A stretch of 64,000 nt of DNA from Methylolobus aquaticus (GCA_004168015.1 SEYW01000001.1:310001-374000); one strand, 5' to 3'. Numbered from the stretch's first letter, positions 20,167 to 28,838 are shown. A program made the numbers and translations. The notes: a model not told the origin generated them from the letters alone.

Positions 20167-21624
20167 GTGACCCGCACACTGACACTGATCCGTGTATTCG
20201 GGGCGATGTTGCTGGTCTACAGCCTCGCCGACCTGCCGCCGATCCTCGTGTCGCTGGCCTATCGGGATGGCATGACCTCCCACTTCGTGCAGGACATGAC
20301 GGTCACTGCAACCGCAGGGCTGATCTTCTATCTCATCGGACGGCCGTTCGAACGCGAACTCAAGGCCAAGGACGGCTTCCTGCTGGTCGTCATGGCGTGG
20401 ACCGGAGTCGCGGCATTCTCCACTTACCCGTTGATGTCTGCCATCCCGGGACTTTCCTTTACGGACGCGTATTTCGAGGCGATGTCCGGCCTATCGACCA
20501 CCGGCGCAACGGTATTGACCGGCCTTGATCAATTGCCAGCCTCGGTCAACTTCTGGCGTCACGAGCTCAACTGGCTGGGCGGAATGGGCATCATCGTCCT
20601 TGCGGTTGCCATCCTGCCGGTCCTGGGCGTGGGTGGTCGCCAGATGTTCATGGCCGAGACGCCCGGACCAATGAAGGATAGCAAGCTGACCCCGCGCATC
20701 ACCGAGACCGCGAAGAATCTCTGGCTGATCTATGCAGGGATCACCTTGGCCTGTTTGCTCTCTCTGAAGCTGGCGGGAATGAACTGGCTGGATGCGGTCT
20801 GCCACGCCTTCTCGGTGATGGGACTCGGCGGCTTCTCGACTCACGATGCCGGCATCGGTTTTTTCGATTCGCCAGCCATCGAGTTCGTTCTGATCTTCTT
20901 CATGCTGATCGCGGGCATGAACTTCGCCACCCACTTTCTGGCCTTCAATGCCCGCAACCTGAATCCCTACCGCCATGACATCGAAGTCACACCGTTCCTG
21001 GTCCTGGTCTTGGGCAGTTGCGCCGGCATCGCGATCTACCTGTGGCAGCAAGGGACCTATGCCAGCGTCTGGACCGCGCTGAGGTACGCCAGCTTCAACC
21101 TTGTGTCCATGGCGACGGATTGCGGCCTAGTGAGTACCGACTTCAACCAGTGGCCCATCTTCGCGCCGCTCTGGATGCTGTTCCTGAGTTGCATCAGCGT
21201 CAGCACCGGCTCCACCGGAGGCGGAATCAAGATGATGCGGACTTTGATTCTGCTGAAGCAGAGTCAGTTGCAGATGTTCCTGCTGACGCACCCGTCCTCG
21301 GTAAATCCGTTGAAGCTGGGGCACATGGTGATTTCCGAGAACATCATCCTGTCCGTTCTCGGCTTCATTTTCGTCTATTTCATGAGCATCGTGATCTTGA
21401 CGCTGCTCCTGATCGTCAGCGGCCTGGACCTGGAGTCGGCCTTTTCCGCCATCCTGGCCTGCATCAACAACGCAGGTCCTGGGCTCAACAAGGTTGGCCC
21501 TGCGACGAACTATGCGATCCTGACGGACTTCCAGACCTGGATCTGTGCCCTCAGCATGTTCCTCGGACGCATCGAGGTGTTCACCGCCCTCATTATCTTC
21601 ACGCCGACTTTCTGGCGAAAGTGA
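20167..21624 (+). CDS. trkH: TrkH-family potassium uptake protein
   Basis: Inner-membrane potassium channel subunit of the Trk system, 485 residues, close to the E. coli length of 483. Pore-loop regions are visible in each repeat: STTGATVLTG, GLGGFSTHD, STGSTGGGIKMMR and NNAGPGLNKVGPA. Many hydrophobic helices fit the four M1-P-M2 units. It starts with GTG. The partner TrkA, which binds NAD(H), is not in the window. The 237-nt gap after gltD shows no other gene. Confidence 0.93.
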   Translation: MTRTLTLIRVFGAMLLVYSLADLPPILVSLAYRDGMTSHFVQDMTVTATAGLIFYLIGRPFERELKAKDGFLLVVMAWTGVAAFSTYPLMSAIPGLSFTDAYFEAMSGLSTTGATVLTGLDQLPASVNFWRHELNWLGGMGIIVLAVAILPVLGVGGRQMFMAETPGPMKDSKLTPRITETAKNLWLIYAGITLACLLSLKLAGMNWLDAVCHAFSVMGLGGFSTHDAGIGFFDSPAIEFVLIFFMLIAGMNFATHFLAFNARNLNPYRHDIEVTPFLVLVLGSCAGIAIYLWQQGTYASVWTALRYASFNLVSMATDCGLVSTDFNQWPIFAPLWMLFLSCISVSTGSTGGGIKMMRTLILLKQSQLQMFLLTHPSSVNPLKLGHMVISENIILSVLGFIFVYFMSIVILTLLLIVSGLDLESAFSAILACINNAGPGLNKVGPATNYAILTDFQTWICALSMFLGRIEVFTALIIFTPTFWRK

Positions 21625-21711
21625 CGTCGTAGCGAGGACTGTGCCGCCCTGGCGCAGCGTCTCCTTGACCGGAGGACACCGCACCGGGGGGGGTAAAAGG
21701 GTCTGTCGGAT

Positions 21712-22104
21712 TTACCGCTTCAGACCCGCAGCGATCTGCTCGTGGATGTGAGCCAGATACACGTGACGATCGGCAGCTTCCTGATAGCTACGGGAGGCCG
21801 CATCAGCATGTTCGATCAAGTCGAGCAGGTTCGGATCACGGCCGTAGACGTCGTGCTTGTGCTCCTTATAGGCCAGCGCCTGGTTGCGCAGTTGCTGCGC
21901 CTTCGCGCTCTCGGCCTTGGCCTCATCCGAGTACATCGCGGCAATCTTCAGGTGATCAGCCTTGGTCTTGGCCGTCGCGATCAACACGTCGATCTGCACG
22001 TCCTCTGCACTCTCCCGACGGACAGGTTCTGCGTCGGCCGCAAACAGGATATTACCAGCGCCAAGCGACGCCAGGGCCAGCGCTACGATGGACCATTTTT
22101 TCAT
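21712..22104 (-). CDS. Small secreted helical protein of unknown function
   Basis: A 130-residue protein with a clear signal peptide (MKKWSIVALALASLGAGNILFAADA, cleavage near residue 23). The mature part is charged and looks helical, with many Ala, Lys, Glu and His residues (KIAAMYSDEAKAESAKAQQLRNQALAYKEHKH; HADAASRSYQEAADRH). No family was recognised. GAGGAG stands 6 nt upstream of the ATG. A periplasmic location is likely. It is convergent with trkH. Confidence 0.7.
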   Translation of the reverse strand: MKKWSIVALALASLGAGNILFAADAEPVRRESAEDVQIDVLIATAKTKADHLKIAAMYSDEAKAESAKAQQLRNQALAYKEHKHDVYGRDPNLLDLIEHADAASRSYQEAADRHVYLAHIHEQIAAGLKR

Positions 22105-22387
22105 TAGTGCTCCTCAAAAATGTGATCGGTACTGAAAACCGCAGGACACGCCACGTAGCTGGAACAACCCGCACTACCCGTTGCGATGTCAACCCGCATT
22201 GTTGCAGCACTTACCCTCTTTTTCCATAGAGGTTACAGCCTTATTAACGATTGGAAACAGTATTTGAAACGCCTTGCGGCGGACCGGGAAGCCTACCGGA
22301 CAAACATCTGGCCCGCGGCCTGGGCGAGTTAACAACCCGCGAGAGCCGCGGTTCCGCTCGAAGGAGAACCCATGATCGCGAACCGTA

Positions 22388-22831
22388 TCACCGGTCCTTC
22401 AACCGCACCGCCAATACATCGCAGCGGGCGTGGTGAATAACGCTCGTCGCAGTGGATCCCAGGAGGAGTTTAACCCCATGCCGGCCGTGCGAGCCGACCA
22501 CGATGAGATCGATACCGCGCTCCTGTGCGATTCGGACGATCTCCGTCTTGGGGCTCCCCAGTTCGATCAGCCGACGGTCTTCCGGCACGCCGAAAGCCTG
22601 TCCAGCCTGATCCATGCGCGAGCGGGCCGCCTCCAACATCTGGTCCGTCAAATCGATTTCGAACGGCATGACGGGACCATAAGTTGAATCAACGACCGGG
22701 AGGCTCTCGACCACGTGCACCAACGTTAGATCGGCCCCATAGCGATCGGCCAGATCTTTTCCATGCTCACACACAAACGTCGCCGACTCGGAGAAGTCAA
22801 GGGCAACAAGAATATGACGGTAGGTCTGCAT
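22388..22831 (-). CDS. Universal stress protein (UspA family)
   Basis: A 147-residue single-domain Usp. It opens with YRHILVALDFSESA, and the ATP-binding G-x2-G-x9-G-S/T motif is intact as GSHGRHGVKLLLGST, which suggests an ATP-binding subclass. AGGAGA precedes the start. Usp proteins act in the cytosol during starvation or stress; the specific role is unknown. The gap of about 280 nt to the next gene downstream shows nothing convincing. Confidence 0.9.
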   Translation of the reverse strand: MQTYRHILVALDFSESATFVCEHGKDLADRYGADLTLVHVVESLPVVDSTYGPVMPFEIDLTDQMLEAARSRMDQAGQAFGVPEDRRLIELGSPKTEIVRIAQERGIDLIVVGSHGRHGVKLLLGSTATSVIHHARCDVLAVRLKDR

Positions 22832-22913
22832 GATACGTCTCCTGTTTTCGGCGAACTACGCACCAACCACTCTGCCGCGATGATACACCCTGTCGCCTGC
22901 AGTCGGCGGACGT

Positions 22914-23414
22914 TCAGGCCGGCAGACCAAATAGCATCGTCATGAGCGTATAGGTGACACCGACATAGGTGAGGGCGAGTACAACGCCGAAGGCGAGCGG
23001 CCGTGACACCGCCAGCCGCAGCACCTGCGAGATCACGGCCAGGTGCCACACGGTCAGCGCCACCAGACCGAACTGTAATCCGGGGGCATCCGGCCGCGAC
23101 AGCCACCATGACAGCAACAGTGCGCCCGGCAGACTGATCAGCGCATCCGTCGCCAGCAGGGCTGTGGCCGTCTGCAACAACCGCGACAGCCTGTTTGTGA
23201 CCCATAGCAGCACCCAACAGAACGCGAGCAGCAACAGTGACTCGGTGACTGCTTGGCCTACGGCTTCCAGCCAGTCGCTCTGCAGACTCAACAGCGCAAT
23301 CCCGACAATCCAGTAGGCAAGCAGCGCCAGCCCAAACAGCAGCCGCGAAGCCGGCACATCCTGTGGCCCTCTCTTGAACAGACAGATGTCCACGAAGAGC
23401 ACGATCAGTTCCAT
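22914..23414 (-). CDS. Small inner-membrane protein of unknown function, coupled to yheS
   Basis: A 166-residue protein with about four to five hydrophobic segments (LLFGLALLAYWIVGIALLSL; LLLLAFCWVLLWV; LISLPGALLLSWWL; ALTVWHLAVISQVLRLAV; FGVVLALTYVGVTYTLMTML). The family was not recognised. Its ATG at 23414 overlaps the yheS stop by one base (TGATG), so it is very probably translated after YheS. An upstream in-frame start at 23489 lies inside yheS and is less likely. Confidence 0.65.
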   Translation of the reverse strand: MELIVLFVDICLFKRGPQDVPASRLLFGLALLAYWIVGIALLSLQSDWLEAVGQAVTESLLLLAFCWVLLWVTNRLSRLLQTATALLATDALISLPGALLLSWWLSRPDAPGLQFGLVALTVWHLAVISQVLRLAVSRPLAFGVVLALTYVGVTYTLMTMLFGLPA

Positions 23415-25327
23415 CACCTGTCTCCCATGGGCTCGGGTAGCTCCTCCTCCAACTCTGCCAGTTCCAGAGCCTCGCTGTGCGACAGCCATTCCGTCTCCGC
23501 CGCCACCAGCGAGCGAGCGATGCGGTCACGCTCGCTCGACAGCGCACCGAGCCGGGCTGGCCCGTCCGGGTCCTGATACAAGCCCGGATCCGCCAGACCC
23601 TGTTCGATTTCCAGCATGCGAGCATGCAGGCTTTCGATCTCCAGTTCAGCCTTTCGGACCGCGTTCTGCAGCGGCCTCAAGCGGGTCCGGCGCTCAGCTG
23701 CGGCACGACGCTGGTGGCGCGCTGAACCTACGGCATTCGTCTCGCCGCCCTCACCGCCCGGCCGTTCCCGGGACCGTTGCCGGTAATCGTCCAGATCGCC
23801 CGGAAAAGGCGTCACGCATTGATCCTCGACCAGCAGGAGTTCATCCGAGACCGCGCGCAGCAGGTAACGATCATGGGAAACCAGCACCAGTGCGCCGGTG
23901 TAGTCCTGCAACGCACGTGCAAGTGCGAAACGCATATCGAGATCGAGATGGTTGGTCGGTTCGTCGAGCAACAGCAGATTGGGTCTCTGGTAGATCAGCA
24001 TCGCCAGGACCAAGCGCGCCTTTTCCCCACCCGAAAAGGAATCTATCGGCTCGAACACGCGGTCGCCCGAAAAACCGAAGCCCCCCAGAAAGGATCGGAG
24101 GTCGCGCTCTGTCGCGCCGGGATCCAGCGCCGAAATGTGCGCGAGCGCCGAATCACCCGCATGCAGTTGCTCCAGCGCATGTTGGGCAAAGTATCCGATC
24201 GACAGATCGGGTGCGGGCCGCCAGTGCCCCGTGTCCGGTGCATACTGACCCGAAAGCAGCTTCATCAGGGTCGACTTGCCGGCTCCATTGCGCCCGACCA
24301 GGGCGAAACGATCGCCGGGCATCAGGCTCAGGTTCACCTGATTGAGGATGACCTTATGTCCCAGTACGACGCGCGCCTCTTCGACCTGCAATAGTGGCGC
24401 AGGCAGCTTGGCCGGGGCCGCGAAGCGGAAGTCGAGCGGCGAATCCACATGAGCCTGGGCAATCACCGTCATCCTGGCCAGCGTCTTCATCCGACTCTGT
24501 GCCTGCTTGGCCTTGGTTGCCTTCGCCTTGAAACGGTCGATGAACGACTGGACGCGGGCGATTTCGCGCTGCTGCTTCGCTGCTTCGGCGTTACGCTGAG
24601 CGAGCATCTCGGCGCGCTTCGCCTCGAAGTCTGAATAGTCGCCCGTATACAGCGTGACAGCCGAATTCTCGATGTGGAGGATACGATCCACGACGGCATC
24701 CAGAAAGTCGCGGTCGTGGGAAATCAGCAACAAGGTGCCTTCATAACCGGCAAGCCACTCCTGCAGCCAGATGACGGCGTCGAGGTCGAGGTGATTGGTC
24801 GGCTCATCGAGCAGCAGCAGGTCGGAGCGGCACATAAGGGCGCGTGCAAGATTCAGGCGCATCCGCCAGCCGCCCGAGAATTCGTTCAGCGGCCGCTCTG
24901 CATCCCCTGCAACGAACCCCAGGCCACTCATCAAGCGCGCCGCGCGTGCGCGCGTCGCATAGCCTCCTATGGCTTCGAACCGAGCCTGCGCCTCGTCCAA
25001 ACGTCTACCGCCGGCGGCGGCGAGCCCCCGATGCAAGACTTGTTCAAGTTGACGAAACTCTGCATCGCCGTCCATCACGTAGTCGATAGCCGCCCTTCCG
25101 CCCGCAGGGGTCTCCTGGGCGACATGAGCAACGACAGCATTCGGGATCAGGGAGAACTCGCCTGAGTCCGTTTCCAGTTCGCCAAGAATCAGCCGCAACA
25201 GGCTTGACTTGCCGACGCCGTTGGCACCGATCAGGCCGATCTTGAAACCCCGGTGGACGGTGAAGCAGGCATCCGAAAACAACAACCTGCCGCCGCAACG
25301 GAGAGCCACGGCGTCGAAGATCAGCAT
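23414..25327 (-). CDS. yheS: ABC-F family ATPase YheS
   Basis: Cytosolic ABC-F protein of 637 residues, matching E. coli YheS in length and motifs. Two ABC domains are visible: Walker A GANGVGKSS and GRNGAGKST, signatures FSGGWRMRLNLA and FSGGEKARLVLA, Walker B LLLLDEPTNHLDLD in both. The inter-domain linker includes FIDRFKAKATKAKQAQSR, and the C-terminal extension is charged and coiled-coil-like. ABC-F proteins act on ribosomes, often to relieve stalling. It is coupled to the downstream small membrane protein gene. Confidence 0.93.
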   Translation of the reverse strand: MLIFDAVALRCGGRLLFSDACFTVHRGFKIGLIGANGVGKSSLLRLILGELETDSGEFSLIPNAVVAHVAQETPAGGRAAIDYVMDGDAEFRQLEQVLHRGLAAAGGRRLDEAQARFEAIGGYATRARAARLMSGLGFVAGDAERPLNEFSGGWRMRLNLARALMCRSDLLLLDEPTNHLDLDAVIWLQEWLAGYEGTLLLISHDRDFLDAVVDRILHIENSAVTLYTGDYSDFEAKRAEMLAQRNAEAAKQQREIARVQSFIDRFKAKATKAKQAQSRMKTLARMTVIAQAHVDSPLDFRFAAPAKLPAPLLQVEEARVVLGHKVILNQVNLSLMPGDRFALVGRNGAGKSTLMKLLSGQYAPDTGHWRPAPDLSIGYFAQHALEQLHAGDSALAHISALDPGATERDLRSFLGGFGFSGDRVFEPIDSFSGGEKARLVLAMLIYQRPNLLLLDEPTNHLDLDMRFALARALQDYTGALVLVSHDRYLLRAVSDELLLVEDQCVTPFPGDLDDYRQRSRERPGGEGGETNAVGSARHQRRAAAERRTRLRPLQNAVRKAELEIESLHARMLEIEQGLADPGLYQDPDGPARLGALSSERDRIARSLVAAETEWLSHSEALELAELEEELPEPMGDR

Positions 25328-25372
25328 AAACGAGCGCGAAATGGTAGCGTTAAGTCCAGCTGCCGCCCGACG

Positions 25373-25906
25373 TCAAGCCGAAACGGAATCGGCCTGTGAG
25401 ATGCGCTCGTCTGCTGCCTTGATGAACTCATGCAGGTTACCCTTGGAAATCGTCGCCCTGGGAACGATCAGGGCGGCGCGAGGGCCGACGAAGACGAAGG
25501 CGTACTTTTTCGTTACCTCGATGCGCAGGACATCCTGCCACGGAGTGAAGGACTCACCGGTTGCATTGACCTCGACGAGATTCGCGGGGTCGACCCGCAG
25601 CGAAAACTTGCCCAGTATCGAGGCTCTGTCATCGGAGGAGTAGAGGCCACGTATCTGCCGACGCAGGCTCCACTTCATGTAGGCAGGCACTCCGAAGCCC
25701 CAGGCCAGCGCGATAACGGCCACGTAGATCGCGGAGAGCGAATCCTTATAGTAGAACCACAGGAGCAGCGATACCAGAACCATGAAACCCGGGACCTGGG
25801 CCTGGTGTCTTCGGAATTGCTTGCGCAAATCCTCGGATTGCTGGGCGAGATGCTCATTGAAGGCGATCAGGTCGCGTTCCCGGACCTCATAGGAAATTTC
25901 TGTCAT
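25373..25906 (-). CDS. YcxB-like membrane protein
   Basis: A 177-residue protein with two central hydrophobic segments (VPGFMVLVSLLLWFYY; IYVAVIALAWGFGVPAYM) followed by a beta-rich domain (FSLRVDPANLVEVNATGESFTPWQDVLRIEVTKKYAFVF...VPRATI) typical of YcxB-like proteins. Function unknown. It ends 45 nt from yheS on the same strand and is divergent from bacterioferritin. Confidence 0.68.
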   Translation of the reverse strand: MTEISYEVRERDLIAFNEHLAQQSEDLRKQFRRHQAQVPGFMVLVSLLLWFYYKDSLSAIYVAVIALAWGFGVPAYMKWSLRRQIRGLYSSDDRASILGKFSLRVDPANLVEVNATGESFTPWQDVLRIEVTKKYAFVFVGPRAALIVPRATISKGNLHEFIKAADERISQADSVSA

Positions 25907-25939
25907 GACGTTAGCAAGATTTAGTCAGCGGATCCGGCG

Positions 25940-26003
25940 CGATGCGAAGCGCAACCAGCAAAGCGCATCGTTCGCGAAATGGCGTAGTATACGCAATATT
26001 GCG
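25940..26003. promoter_or_regulatory. Palindrome cluster between the YcxB-like gene and bacterioferritin
   Basis: The divergent intergenic region contains a spaced inverted repeat (CGATGCG at 25940-25946, CGCATCG at 25964-25970), TTCGCGAA at 25971-25978, and a perfect 12-nt palindrome CGCAATATTGCG at 25992-26003. These could be operator sites for the bacterioferritin promoter. No known consensus was matched with confidence. Confidence 0.3.
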
Positions 26004-26065
26004 GGAGGCTAGTCTGTAGGCTGCCGCCACCCCGCCCGCTCACGACTGACGGCAGGAGAATAACG

Positions 26066-26533
26066 ATGAAAGGCGATTCCGGGATACTGCAAAAGCTCAA
26101 TGCGCTACTCACCGGCGAGCTGACGGCTGCGGACCAGTATCGCGCCCACTCTAGGATGTACCGGGACTGGGGCTACACGAAGCTATTCGAACGTATCGAC
26201 CACGAGATGCAGGAAGAACTGGCCCATGCCGATGCCTTGATCGAACGGATCCTGTTCCTGGAGGGCGTTCCAGACCTCGGATCGCGATTGCCCCTCAATA
26301 TTGGCCAGACCGTGCCGGATATGTTTCGGAACGATCTGCAGGTCGAATACCGCGTCGTTCACGAACTGCGTGAAGTGATCAAGGCCTGCGAGAGCGCTGG
26401 TGACTACCGGACCCGCGAGGTCCTTTTGGGGCTGCTGCGTGATACCGAAGAGGATCACACCCATTGGCTCGAAACCCAACTGGGGCTGATCGACCGGATC
26501 GGTTTACGGAACTACCTGCAGTCCCAGTGCTGA
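26066..26533 (+). CDS. bfr: Bacterioferritin, ferroxidase site intact, haem ligand absent
   Basis: Iron-storage protein of 155 residues forming a 24-subunit shell. All ferroxidase ligands are at their E. coli Bfr positions: Glu18, Glu51, His54, Glu94, Glu127 and His130. Residue 52, which in E. coli is the haem-binding methionine, is leucine (EELAHAD). This pattern fits the non-haem type of subunit seen in bacteria with two bacterioferritins. AGGAGA stands upstream. It is followed by bfd, so storage and release of iron are paired. Confidence 0.92.
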   Translation: MKGDSGILQKLNALLTGELTAADQYRAHSRMYRDWGYTKLFERIDHEMQEELAHADALIERILFLEGVPDLGSRLPLNIGQTVPDMFRNDLQVEYRVVHELREVIKACESAGDYRTREVLLGLLRDTEEDHTHWLETQLGLIDRIGLRNYLQSQC

Positions 26534-26579
26534 CTTGGGAACCGCACAGAGCCGGCCGCCGCAAAACTACGACTGCCTA

Positions 26580-26608
26580 TTGATAATTATTCTCACCCAC
26601 CCTAAGAT
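26580..26608 (+). promoter_or_regulatory. bfd promoter overlapped by a Fur-box-like site
   Basis: TTGATA (26580-26585) and TAAGAT (26603-26608) are spaced by 17 nt. The -35 region overlaps GATAATTATTCTC (26582-26594), which fits the Fur 6-1-6 pattern GATAAT-N-ATTATC with one mismatch. Binding of Fur with iron would block the promoter. That fits low-iron expression of Bfd, which is needed to release iron from bacterioferritin. Confidence 0.6.
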
Positions 26609-26638
26609 ACGGGCGTAGTCAACAAAGCGTCCCGTGTC

Positions 26639-26845
26639 ATGTACGTTTGCATCTGCAAGAAGGTTACTGATAGCCAGATCCGCCGAGCGGTTGCCGAAGG
26701 CGGCGTGTACAACATGCGCAGCCTGCGCCGAGAGGTCGGGGGTTGCGACCAGTGCGGCAAGTGCGCCGCCGAGGCCAAGCGGATCCTGCGCTCGAGTCTG
26801 GAAGAGAACGCAAGCTTCGAAAACTGCGCAACCGCGTCGTCCTGA
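26639..26845 (+). CDS. bfd: Bacterioferritin-associated ferredoxin
   Basis: A 68-residue 2Fe-2S protein. Cluster cysteines are Cys4 and Cys6 (MYVCICK) and the pair in CDQCGKC, the Bfd pattern. Bfd donates electrons to bacterioferritin to release stored iron. It has its own promoter with a Fur-like box about 30 nt upstream, so it is likely regulated apart from bfr. The 290-nt gap downstream holds a terminator for the convergent porin gene and nothing else I could identify. Confidence 0.92.
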   Translation: MYVCICKKVTDSQIRRAVAEGGVYNMRSLRREVGGCDQCGKCAAEAKRILRSSLEENASFENCATASS

Positions 26846-27038
26846 CGCCTTCCGAAGGCCCTCGGGGTAATGGCCCTCACGCCGCACCCCTGACGAGTGA
26901 CGGTCGGATCCCCCTCCGCGCTCCTCCTGCCTTACTCACCAAGACCGACATCCACGCTCAGTTAGACGTGGAGTGACGAGGCGAGGGCCCGGAAGCTGTT
27001 CGCATTTCTTTCGACCACAAATCTTTTGTAAGTCATCA

Positions 27039-27064
27039 AGAAAAAGAGGGCCCTTAGGCCCTCT
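27039..27064 (-). terminator. Rho-independent terminator of the porin gene
   Basis: On the minus strand an 8-bp perfect stem (AGAGGGCC / GGCCCTCT, 27045-27064, 4-nt loop) is followed by TTTTTCTT. It lies about 75 nt past the porin stop codon. Confidence 0.8.
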
Positions 27065-27136
27065 GTAAATGCGACATCCTTGTCGTTCTCGCCAATCGAC
27101 CGATAATCAATGCGCGTGCGCTAGGGCACGCCCAGA

Positions 27137-28441
27137 TCAGAACGTCACGACGACGTCCGTGGAGAACAGGAGTTGATCTTTACGGTTGCCCTGGTAGCCA
27201 ACGTCGGCGCCGCCATTGTTGAATGCGTTGACGCTATCCGACCAGTCGTAGCGGATGTTCGGACGCACCATGACCCACTGCAGCGGCTTCCAGTTCAAGC
27301 CGAGAGTCACTTCGTAATAGCTTGCTGGCTTGTTGAATCCATAGGCGTTTGGCTGGATCGGGCCGAGCGTACGACCGGGTGAGAACACGCGGGTTCCGTC
27401 GTCATCGCGGAACCACTCACCACGGATACCCACACCCAAGGTGTCGGTCATGTCGTAGAAGAGATACGAGTTGATGCCGTACCAAGTGGCGTTTTGGACC
27501 TTCCCGGATGCGTCGATCGCCGCCTGATCGGCAAAGCCATGGTCATGCTGGAGGACAAAGTGCAGGTCCTCGGTGATATCCTGCTGCGCGACGAGGCTGT
27601 AGATGCTCACGTTGTTCGGGTTCTTGCCGTTCGCGTCACCGGCGGTACCGGTGGCGGCCAGGGTCGTGCCCCAATCGGTGTTTTTATAAGTCAGACCGCC
27701 GAGGAAGGCCCAGTTGTTCATGGCCTGGTCGAAACCGCCATCCCAGCCACCGAATTGGCTACCTGTTACACCACCACCAGAGAAGGAGAACTGGTCGTTG
27801 ATGTTGTAGCTGAACAGCACGCCGGTATGCGTGAATGGTTCGCCGTACTGCATGGTATAGGCATGCGAGTAGAAGAAGTTATCCGGCGCGGTCACGACTT
27901 CGTAACCGATGATCGTGTAGAAGTGACCGATCTTGGCTGTGACGCCGTTGCCGAACGGAGCGTAGACTTCCAAATAGGCCTGCGGTATCGCCGTGCCGAG
28001 GAAGCGCTCGTTCCATAGGTTCAAGTCCCAGTGTCCCTGCGGCGCGCCGTAGGCCTGAGTGAAGATGGCATCGGTACCGAACATGAAATCGCCGCGGAAA
28101 CCGACATCCCAGTCGTCACCCTCGCCGGCGACCTCACGCTGGATGTAGAAGTAGGTCTGGTTCAGCTGCAATTCGCCGGTACGGTCGCCGAACGTCACCG
28201 GACCGTTGAAGTTACCCGGAGAGTTGTTGAAGTTGGTGCTGACACCCACGTTGATCCAGGCGCCGATCTTCAACCCCAGATTCTTCATGAAGTCGCTCTC
28301 GTTCGGATCCCCGAACGCCCAGTCGGCGAAGCCGGTCGTCTCGCCGATATCTTTCGCCAGCCCGGGGACCGCGATCGCGGCGGACAGCAGCCCGCAAATG
28401 ATTGGGGCCAAGCCTGAGACAGCGTTTCTGTTTTTTGTCAT
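27137..28441 (-). CDS. Outer-membrane porin of the bbp2 (OmpL/FmdC-like) type
   Basis: A 434-residue outer-membrane beta-barrel protein. The N-terminal signal (MTKNRNAVSGLAPIICGLLSA, cleavage near GLAKD) is followed by alternating strands rich in aromatic residues and Gly, with IGHFYTIIGYEVVTAPDNFFYSHAY characteristic of putative beta-barrel porin 2. The chain ends in Phe (TDVVVTF), as usual for outer-membrane barrels. The start at 28441 has AAGGAG 6-7 nt upstream; the longer frame to 28696 is not supported. FmdC-type members import small amides or urea under nitrogen control, which fits the sigma-54-like promoter here, but the substrate is unproven. Confidence 0.85.
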   Translation of the reverse strand: MTKNRNAVSGLAPIICGLLSAAIAVPGLAKDIGETTGFADWAFGDPNESDFMKNLGLKIGAWINVGVSTNFNNSPGNFNGPVTFGDRTGELQLNQTYFYIQREVAGEGDDWDVGFRGDFMFGTDAIFTQAYGAPQGHWDLNLWNERFLGTAIPQAYLEVYAPFGNGVTAKIGHFYTIIGYEVVTAPDNFFYSHAYTMQYGEPFTHTGVLFSYNINDQFSFSGGGVTGSQFGGWDGGFDQAMNNWAFLGGLTYKNTDWGTTLAATGTAGDANGKNPNNVSIYSLVAQQDITEDLHFVLQHDHGFADQAAIDASGKVQNATWYGINSYLFYDMTDTLGVGIRGEWFRDDDGTRVFSPGRTLGPIQPNAYGFNKPASYYEVTLGLNWKPLQWVMVRPNIRYDWSDSVNAFNNGGADVGYQGNRKDQLLFSTDVVVTF

Positions 28442-28474
28442 CGAAAACTCCTTACTTTCCACGCTGTTGTACTT

Positions 28475-28490
28475 TGCACGCCTTATGCCA
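28475..28490 (-). promoter_or_regulatory. Sigma-54 (-24/-12) promoter of the porin gene
   Basis: On the minus strand TGGCATAAGGCGTGCA has the invariant GG and GC separated by 10 nt and matches the sigma-54 consensus except for one base in the -12 half (GTGC for TTGC). Transcription would start near 28464, leaving a leader of about 24 nt that contains the AAGGAG ribosome site. Upstream, TGGTGCG occurs at 28574-28580 and 28543-28549, 31 nt apart, and GGTGCA at 28602-28607. These resemble NtrC half-sites. The rest of the 397-nt gap (28442-28838) shows no gene. Confidence 0.55.
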
Positions 28491-28838
28491 AAAGCCAGTC
28501 GACTGTTTTGTATAGCGATCCATGACAAGCAGAAGACAGAGACGCACCATTCTAGGGCGGTTTGTCCTATTTTCGCACCAGTACAACAACTTTTGCAAAA
28601 ATGCACCGCGGGAGTAAGGGCTATCGGTCTGGAGCATGCTCGCCGAAGGCTCGCACGGTTGGTCGAAGCTGGGAACACATCCCCTGGATGCGACACACCA
28701 AGCGAGACGCCAAGCGTATCTCAGGCCAGCGTGACCACTCGTGGGAGTCGGCGGGAGCCGCCATCGAAACAAACTGGGCGATGCAGGCCGCGGCGCCTGC
28801 GAGACCTGCGCAACGCGCGACGCAGACGGAGGTAAAAG

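Noticed and set aside
21686-21693. Run of eight G after trkH as a phase-variable tract
   Set aside because: It lies between convergent gene ends, not in a promoter or coding region.
22372-22440. 22-codon plus-strand frame with AAGGAG upstream, overlapping the Usp gene end
   Set aside because: Very short, antisense to a recognised gene, no similarity to known small proteins.
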